The position numbers were made by a program, and so were the translations under genes. This document shows, in pieces, positions 57,662 through 64,000 of a stretch of 64,000 bases of DNA. This DNA is from Podospora bellae-mahoneyi. Taxonomy: Eukaryota > Ascomycota > Sordariomycetes > Sordariales > Podosporaceae. Below the pieces are notes generated by a model. That model was not told the DNA's origin and searched no databases. It saw only the letters and a program-made list of their open reading frames with translations. The number at the start of each line of letters is the position of its first letter. Positions within the stretch are counted from its first letter, which is position 1. Location: assembly GCF_035222275.1 (NCBI RefSeq), contig NC_085881.1:1860001-1924000 (forward strand). The letters run 5' to 3'.

Positions 57662-60600
57662 CTACCTGCTTGTGGTGTTTCTAGCATGTGGGAAGCTCGT
57701 CGGGATCTGTCAGAGACCCGAAAGGTTAATAAAGCCGTCAAGCAAACCAGCTTGAAGGTGCAGCCAGAAAAGAGGGCTCCATCAGAGCGACAAGTGTTGT
57801 TTCATAATCACCTCTGTGTGTGGTTTGATGCTCAAATGGAATGAGTACACGTATATGAGTGTGTCATCATGAATGTCGGAGGCATGGCGGTGAGGGAAGG
57901 GGGTGGTGTTCTCACCTTTGAAGGGAGTTCTGTCTCGTAGGTAGACACGTGGACATCGATCTCGGCTTCATCTGCTTTGGCAACAGACACCAGAGGTTAG
58001 GAAAGTATCTTCTGAGATTGTGCTGGGTGTGCAATCAGGAGAGACAGCTCAGCCAAGATAAATTGTGCTTATAAATGAACATCTTGTGCACGCCAATGAA
58101 GGGGTAGTTGTTCAGTCTTGATTTTCTCATCATGAGAGCCTTGGTGAGTGAAGGCGAGAAGTAAGGACTTACTCGGTCGGTTTCTTGCCTGGGGCTCGTC
58201 TAATATGCTGCTCAAGATCCACCAAGTTGTTAGCATGGCTCTCTTGGGGTTGGGAGGGGCCGGGAGAAGATACTTGCCTTGCTGCTGAACTCACCTCAAT
58301 CTGCTGAAGCACCAATGACCAAGGTAGGTAGTCAGTGTTGAAACACCAAAAGTTAGCAAGGGCTCCAAAGCCAAGAGTGAAATGAGGCGGGTGAAGATGG
58401 CTCTGTCAGATCTACTGCGAACGGTAATCATGGCATGCCCACCAGCAACAAGCGTGATTCTCAGAGAGCGATTCGTGTCATAATAGGAGCCGGGGTTGGA
58501 TATGTGCTTGGCAGTGGTCTCGATAGTGTCATGACACTTACTTGTTGAGGGAGCGCGAGGTCAAGAGGGGTTGGTCTGTCAAAACACCAGATGTCAGCAG
58601 GATCGTCAAAGTCAAACGTCATAAAAGACGGGAAGAGATAGCTCTGTCAGATCAATAATCATGTTTTTACCACCGAGAATGGGTGGTATGTTCAGTACAA
58701 CACTGTTTGGTCATCACACGAGCCGGGGTTGGGAGTGTGCCGGGAGGAGTGCCAGGCGTATGACACTTACTCGGTGAGAGAGACTGGTGGGAGAGACTGG
58801 TGGGAGAGACTGATGGGAGAGACTGATGGGAGAGACTGCTGAGAGAACTTAATGTCATGAGGATGTTCATCTGTCCAAGAAACACAGGTTAGCAAGATCT
58901 CCGTCAAGAATAGCTAGGTGAGGAAAAGAGAAAGGTGTTCAGTCAGATGAAAACTACATATTTTGGGAGTCCATCCTCTCCACACCAATGCTGGGGGTGA
59001 GTTGACAAAGTTTTTATCATCATGGTCACTGTGAAATGATCACAACGAGAAAAAGCCAACGCATTCGCTGCTCACCTTTTTGGTATGATGATGTGGATGG
59101 GAGGTTGGGATGTTTGGGTGCCTGGCATGTTGCAAATTAGCTCCATACCAAAGCCAGGAAGGTCAAGAACAATGAAGAGGAAGTGTAGTTGGCTGTGTCA
59201 GAGAGAAACGAGTAGAATTGTCAATCATATGGGTTGGAATCACCCAGAGCTCTCAGTGTTCAATGTGTTTTAATCATCATGGTGTTGGTGTCAAATGAAG
59301 CTGCGAAGGAAGACTTACCGGCTTCTGGCCATGATAGCCGTAGTGTCTGAACTCCGAGTATCTGTGTTGTACCATGGCCGGTTGTGTCATCGAGTAGATG
59401 TGATCAGGTAAAGAGGCTATGATGTCAAGAGATCATTCAGATGAAAAAAGTACGACTCGTCGAGAACATCATGGTGTGATGGTCAGAACCAAATGTCATC
59501 ATTCAAGCTGGGGTGTTGAGGGGCATTGAAACCAAGGGAGTGAATCCTACTTCTTGCTGTGATCGTCATCATCGTCGTCTTCGGCTATGTTTGGACCACG
59601 GCAGTCAGCTCTCTGACCAAAGACATCATGTCAACAGGAATAAGGGGGGGCGACCTCCTCAGAGCAAGCAAGTAGAAATCAACTCATACCCGTGTCGGGG
59701 CAGTGATCATGAAGCGATTGTTGTCATCATAATGGCCGCTAGAAGTGTGTAGGTGAGAATAGTGAAGTGAGATACTGACCTGATGAGCATGGCAGCAGGG
59801 TTGGAAATCCAGAGCTATCATCTCCTTGTTGATTTAGAGGTATCGCTGGTATTAGGTGGAGGCTCGAAGTGTAGAGGCGTGGTACTGTAGGGTTTGTCTC
59901 GAATCTGAATAGAAATATGTCAGCGTATGAACCCAACAGCAAAAGAGCTACGATAGACATTGTAGAAGGAAGAGAGCTGTCAGATTGTTTGATTTCAGGT
60001 GGCCTCAAAGAAGGTATGATACCATCGGATACAGAGAAGATAATTAAACTCATCATGAAGCTGTGGAATAGAGACAAATCTCGGATTGGGATCACTTGCC
60101 TGCTCGGGTTTGTCTTGCCTCTTCATGTGCCAAATGACCATGACCGACATCGTTGGGAATTGACCTGTCCTTCGATCTGCTTGGGAAGGGAAGCAGTGAG
60201 TCGTGACCAAAACAGTACTTGTCAGTAATCCACGCGAGGTGAGGATGGTGTCGACTGTCTCCCTGGAGGGAGTCGAAGGATCTGTAGTTGGAAAACAATT
60301 GGTAGACTGTCATGAGAAAAAGTTGGCAGGTCAAATATCTCAAGAATCAATGGCTAATAGGAGAGGAGTGACGGAAGGCTTATCAGATCATGCTTGTGTG
60401 CTTCAAAGTCGGGAAATTCAGTCCCAAATCCCATTTCGGTCATCATGTTGGCTGCAATGTCTTGTAGTGCTGCGATAGGTTTTCTCTTGACATACCGACT
60501 AAGGACATGGGAATAATGCCATCGAGGCATATGGGAAAACTTATGATGATCGGATCGAGTCCTGATCAATGTGACGATGATCGGCCCATGGGTCTATTGG

Positions 60601-61442
60601 AAAGGCAAAGAGAAGATGGAGAGACATACCAATGGCGATGATGATTAGGCGAGTACCTAGGACGATGGAGTTGCTCAGAGCGATCCAAATTGCTTGCTCG
60701 AGTACCGTAGTTCTTGCTCGAGTACCGTAGTTCTGGTCCGACGAAATAAGAAAGAAGCTGCCCACGCCTACAAGGTTGAAGAAGACGATGGGGTGGACAA
60801 GCGAGGGGTCAAGAAATGGGGAGACAGAGGCATGGGCCGGAGGGGTCTCTGGCAAGGGGACAAGCTGCTGCATCCTTTTGGTTTTACAAGAAATCTCGAT
60901 GCGGGTTCTCTTCAAATAGAAGACAGCGGAAAGCAACAGAGAATATGCTGATACATAGGCCTTCTCCCAATGTGGAAGGCGAGTTTTACCGCCATCTACA
61001 AGGGGAGAATCAGTAGGAATGAAAGGGGATAGGGAGTCGACGATCACGAAGGGCGTGAAAAAGTATCATTGAACATAGAAATGCCTGATATGCGGATCAA
61101 ACTGAAATAGGGATCTCAGAGCCATGGAGTGACATCTTACGTAGAGTTACGAACCGAAAATACCAAGGATTGATTATCTTATGGAAAACGAACAAATTGA
61201 TCACGTCCAGCACCACTAGTTTGCCGCAACTTCGCCGGAATTGTCAACACAGGTATGTCGAAAGACCCCAGCTCCAGTAACCTAGGATAGCGCTCAGATT
61301 CATGCAGAGAGAATCCGGTGTTAACGAGGGCATTGCCTTCAAATACCCAGGTGGCTTTGCCATTTGCGAACAGCCCGATAAAGAGGACGGCACAGTGGCA
61401 GTTGTTATGATGTTGATAGAAAACCAAATCCACACGCCCTCC
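57662..61442 (-). CDS. unrecognised gene with many small exons; N-terminal membrane segments
   Basis: No family recognised. The minus strand shows a long chain of candidate exons. Upstream part: 61442-61282, 61229-61141, 60995-60630 and 60561-60496 read through in one frame. They give VFYQHHNNCHCAVLFIGLF, VLDVINLFVFHKIINPWYF, then several hydrophobic helices (YVSAYSLLLSAVFYL, IVFFNLVGVGSFFLI, ALSNSIVLGTRLIIIAI). Downstream part: 59738-59690, 59612-59551, 59361-59319, 59121-59076, 58870-58771, 58575-58542, 58303-58295, 58207-58173, 57971-57916 and a last exon from 57706. These have strong GTAAGT/GTGAGT donors and GCTAAC/GCTGAC branch sites and encode polar, low-complexity peptide (for example IAEDDDDDHSKK). 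The start codon, the link through 59740-60480 and the phase of the last four exons are unresolved. It could be two genes, or partly non-coding. Confidence 0.4.
57972..59290. repeat. tandem, diverged intron modules of ~235-255 bp
   Basis: Introns of the exon-rich gene are related to one another. On the plus strand, GCTCTGTCAGATC occurs at 58400 and 58641, GAGCCGGGGTTGG at 58488 and 58720, an AACACCA..GT[TC]AGCA acceptor block at 58341 and 58582, and TGACACTTACT at 58531 and 58761. All pairs are spaced 230-241 bp. More diverged members share TTTTTATCATCATGG (59011), TTTAATCATCATGG (59269) and TTTTCTCATCATGAG (58122). The repeated unit therefore spans an intron and one mini-exon. This fits tandem duplication or introner-like spread. 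Confidence 0.7.
58774..58838 (-). repeat. 13-bp tandem repeat x5 inside a candidate exon
   Basis: Read on the minus strand, five adjoining units of CAGTCTCTCCCA[TC] differ only at the last base and at one position in the final copy. Because 13 is not a multiple of three, successive copies are read in rotating frames, so repeated DNA gives a non-repeating Ser/Leu/Pro-rich peptide in every frame. No stop arises in at least two of the frames. Confidence 0.9.
60693..60732. repeat. perfect 20-bp tandem duplication
   Basis: CTTGCTCGAGTACCGTAGTT occurs twice back to back. It lies inside the largest candidate exon of the exon-rich gene, and its length shifts the downstream frame by two. Perfect identity implies it is recent. 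It may mark decay of that gene, or the exon model here may be wrong. Confidence 0.9.
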
Positions 61443-62760
61443 TATCAGGAAATAAAATGTTGTTCAGACGAGGCTAGTTAACTAGATCACTCATACATTA
61501 AGGACTTGGGCCTACGATGCGTGCAAAAGGGGGGTAGCCCAGTTGCAACTGGTAGAGACCCGCTTTGGTGGGCATTGAAGCTGCGTTCGATCATTTCAGA
61601 CACATTAAAAACAACGTTAAACGACTATCGCAGCACATAGCCCCAGATCAAATTACATGCCCGTACAGTTGCAACCATACGCAGCCAACCCAGCCCCTTT
61701 TTTGGCGCTCGGGCCATGTGAAGTAAACAAAGGAGCACTCAGGGGCTACGGTATGCTCGGGTTTGTCTACAGCTCCCAGTTCTAAAAATCGGCATATGCC
61801 GAGAAAGTGAAGCCAAAAGTAAGCCTCAGTGATAATGTAGCCGCGTTTGCATTTCTTTTTTCTTTGTTAGTGCACCATCTCATCCCTCTCAACAGTCAGG
61901 TTCCATTTCTACTCTGGTTAGTTCAAATCGAATGGTACGTTTTATGTCTGCACTTTATGTAATTTGAGTATTCAACAGCCTCATGTGAAGGACCGTTGAA
62001 ACCGGCAGAGCGGGGGCTGATGCTTTAAAGCTTGGTACTTGCATTGGGGGCTTCCAACATTATCAGTCTCTCTCCTTCAGCTTCATCCCATGTGGTGATG
62101 GCCGCAGTTGGACATGAGATGACATCTGCCTGCAGCTGGCTGACAACTGAAGAGGCTATACACCATGACTAAACTGGATCCTTGGCCGCCTCTGTGTGAC
62201 GTCAATTGCCAACATGTTGTGAAGAAAGGGGCAAAAAGAGCAGTGACCTGACTCGAAGGGTAAAGTCAAGTAGTATATAGTGAACTGGTAGCAATGCCAG
62301 TATAAGAATGGGATACAAAGACTCCGGAGGCGGCAGGTGTCCGGTCAAAAATATCAATGACAGGGCTTTTTTGTGTCGCTGACAACAATTGACGGTAACT
62401 TCTGATTGTGCCCATTGGTTGGTGGTCTGTGCCACATCACAGTTTGTTGCCTTGGCGCCTGAACAACTAAGCCAAGCGACGAGCGGTCAGGTTGTTATCG
62501 GTTATCAGAATTTTTTTGAAAATCCAAGCCCCACCAAAGAAGTGCGGCTTCCCCTCCCCCACCTTCCCACTGATTCAAACCTACCACAGGGCAAAGGCGC
62601 AGCAAACCAACCCTGAACTAAACTCTCTTGTTGCCTCCTGGTACTAGTTGGCTTGCCTGCGAAGGAACAAAGGACGTCGCATATTTTTTTTCTGCCCGTT
62701 CTTTCGTTTTGGATTTTTGATCCATCAAACCCATCTATCTTCCAGCATCCACAGCACAAC
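61443..62760. other. 1.3-kb divergent region upstream of ARB1-like gene
   Basis: Probably contains the 5' end of the exon-rich gene: the acceptor at 61443-61444 implies at least one more upstream exon, not located with confidence. It also holds the promoter and leader of the ABC-F gene, with a T-run at 62683-62691 and a pyrimidine-rich leader before 62761. No RNA gene was recognised. Confidence 0.45.
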
Positions 62761-64000
62761 ATGGCTCCCTCGTCGTCCAAGGAAAAGCGTCTGGCGAAGC
62801 GTGCCGCTGAGGGCAAGGAGAAGAAGACTGTTGCCTCGCGCTCCAAGGCCAACTCAAAGACTGCCAGCGCTGCCGCTTCCGTCAACGGCGATGAGCCTGA
62901 ACTCGATGCCCATGGCAACCCCATCGTGTCGGACGAGCCAGCCACCTCGGCCGACAAGATGGACGAAGTAAAGCGCCTTGCCGACCAGATGGACAAGCAT
63001 GGTCTTTCCGACCGTGTCACCACCGGTGTTCTGGCCTCTACCGCCGCCAGCAAGGACGTCAAGATCACCAGTACCAGTTTGGTGTTCCATGGCCGTGTGC
63101 TCATTCAGGATGGCACTCTGGAATTGACCATGGGCCGCCGGTATGGTCTGTTGGGTGAGAACGGTTGCGGCAAAAGTACCCTCCTCAAGGCTATCGCTGC
63201 CCGCGAGTATCCCATTCCAGAACACGTTGATATCTACCTTCTGAACGAGGGCGCTCCCCCAACAGAGCTGGGTGCTTTGGAGTGGGTCGTCAAGGAGGCC
63301 GAGAACGAGATGGAGCGTCTCGATAAGTTGGCCGAGAAGCTCCTCGAGGAGGAGGGCCCCGAGTCTCCTGTCCTGATGGATCTTTATGAGGTACGAACAC
63401 CTCCCTCACCGCGCCTCTCGGCTATATATAAGCTAACCTCATTGATAGCACATGGACAAGATGGACCCCTCCACCTTCGCTACCCGCGCTGCGCTCATTC
63501 TTACCGGTCTGGGCTTCGACAAGGTCACCATCCACAAGAAGACCAAGGACATGTCCGGTGGGTGGAGGATGCGTGTCGCCCTTGGCAAGGCTCTTTTCGT
63601 GAGACCTTCCCTTCTCCTTCTCGACGACCCCACGGCCCATTTGGATCTCGAGGCCTGCGTGTGGCTGGAGGAATACCTCAAGAAGTGGGACCGCACTCTT
63701 GTCTTGGTTTCCCATTCCATGGATTTCCTCAACGGTGTGTGCACAAACATGATCGACATGAGGGAGAAGAAGCTGCTCTACTATGGCGGTAACTACGACT
63801 CGTATATCAAGACCCGCTCCGAACAGGAGACCAACCAGGCGAAGGCGTACCAGAAGCAGCAAGACGAAATCGCACACATCAAGAAGTTCATTGCCAGCGC
63901 TGGTACCTACGCCAACTTGGTCAGACAAGCAAAGTCTCGTCAAAAGATCTTGGACAAGATGGAGGCCGATGGTTTCATTCAGCCCGTCCACCAGGACAGA
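62761..64000 (+). CDS. ABC-F ATPase, ARB1-type ribosome biogenesis factor (partial)
   Basis: Exons 62761-63390 and 63449 onwards; the gene runs off the window at residue 394 or so. The start is the ATG at 62761 ([18 protein letters not shown]); upstream codons in frame belong to the leader. A basic and then Ala/Ser-rich N-terminus is followed by ABC domain 1: Walker [10 protein letters not shown] at 132-140, signature [16 protein letters not shown] near 245-260 and Walker [24 protein letters not shown] near 265-287. It lacks membrane segments, as ABC-F proteins do. The [19 protein letters not shown] version is that of Arb1/ABCF2, needed for 40S and 60S ribosome assembly and export, rather than Gcn20 or New1. 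The second ABC domain lies beyond the edge. Confidence 0.93.

Noticed and set aside
61503-61594. Upstream exon starting ATG (MIERSFNAHQ) for the exon-rich gene
   Set aside because: Joining it to the next exon breaks frame with the only good donor seen, so it was left out of the model.
1-64000. Secondary-metabolite cluster
   Set aside because: Methyltransferase, MFS exporter, dioxygenase and regulators are present, but there is no polyketide synthase, NRPS, terpene cyclase or similar core enzyme anywhere in the window.
1-64000. CRISPR arrays or bacterial-type operons
   Set aside because: No regularly spaced direct repeats with unique spacers; genes have spliceosomal introns and are eukaryotic.

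Overview
The window is nuclear DNA from a filamentous ascomycete, most likely a Sordariomycete. The signs are short spliceosomal introns (about 50-100 nt, GT..AG with CTAAC/CTGAC-like branch sites), two Zn(II)2Cys6 regulators, a HET-domain gene, GH72/GH10/AA7 secreted enzymes, a cytosolic-type fungal lipoxygenase, and intron-containing tRNA genes. It reads as an ordinary chromosome arm, with well-preserved host genes separated by several long gene-poor stretches. I see no bacterial operons, CRISPR or complete mobile element.

Layout. 1-1326: repeat-rich, with a 52-bp tandem repeat beside a TATA box. 1327-4313 (-): 8-exon zinc-cluster regulator. 6850-8323 (+): TauD-like dioxygenase. 8324-12681: 4.4-kb gap. 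12682-22331 (all -): double GFA-domain protein, YTP1-like membrane protein, M20 amidohydrolase with an adjacent zinc-cluster regulator, and an old-yellow-enzyme-type oxidoreductase. 25453-28414: convergent pair of secreted enzymes, an AA7 oligosaccharide oxidase (+) and a GH10 xylanase with a hydrophobic tail (-). 29712-33275: convergent SAM methyltransferase (+) and MFS exporter (-). 35500-42752: lysophospholipid acyltransferase (-), mitochondrial NAD kinase (+), tRNA-Ser(GCU) (-), GST/thioredoxin-fold protein (+), tRNA-Ile(AAU) (-), paraoxonase-like protein (-). 43517-48348 (+): DUF7730-like protein, lipoxygenase and Alb1-like ribosome-biogenesis protein. 48839-51278 (-): decayed HET-domain gene. 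53674-55381 (-): GH72 glucanosyltransferase. 57662-61442 (-): unrecognised, very exon-rich gene. 62761 to the end (+): ARB1-type ABC-F ATPase, cut by the window edge.

Functional themes are plant cell-wall attack (GH10 plus AA7), own-wall remodelling (GH72), lipid metabolism (LPLAT, lipoxygenase, paraoxonase-like), NADP supply (NAD kinase) and ribosome assembly (Alb1, ARB1). Nothing forces these into one pathway. The best local pairings are M20 enzyme plus regulator and xylanase plus oligosaccharide oxidase.

The most unusual stretch is 57.6-61.4 kb. On the minus strand a chain of at least nine candidate mini-exons (9-100 nt) has good splice signals. Its introns are recognisably related to one another in ~235-bp modules, and two candidate exons carry tandem duplications whose unit (13 or 20 bp) is not a multiple of three. 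This looks like a gene growing by duplication of exon-plus-intron units or by introner-like intron spread. It is the best candidate for something undescribed, but its reading frame is not fully resolved.

Exon boundaries were worked out by hand from frame continuity and splice consensus. Where exon lengths sum to a whole number of codons, I treat the model as good.
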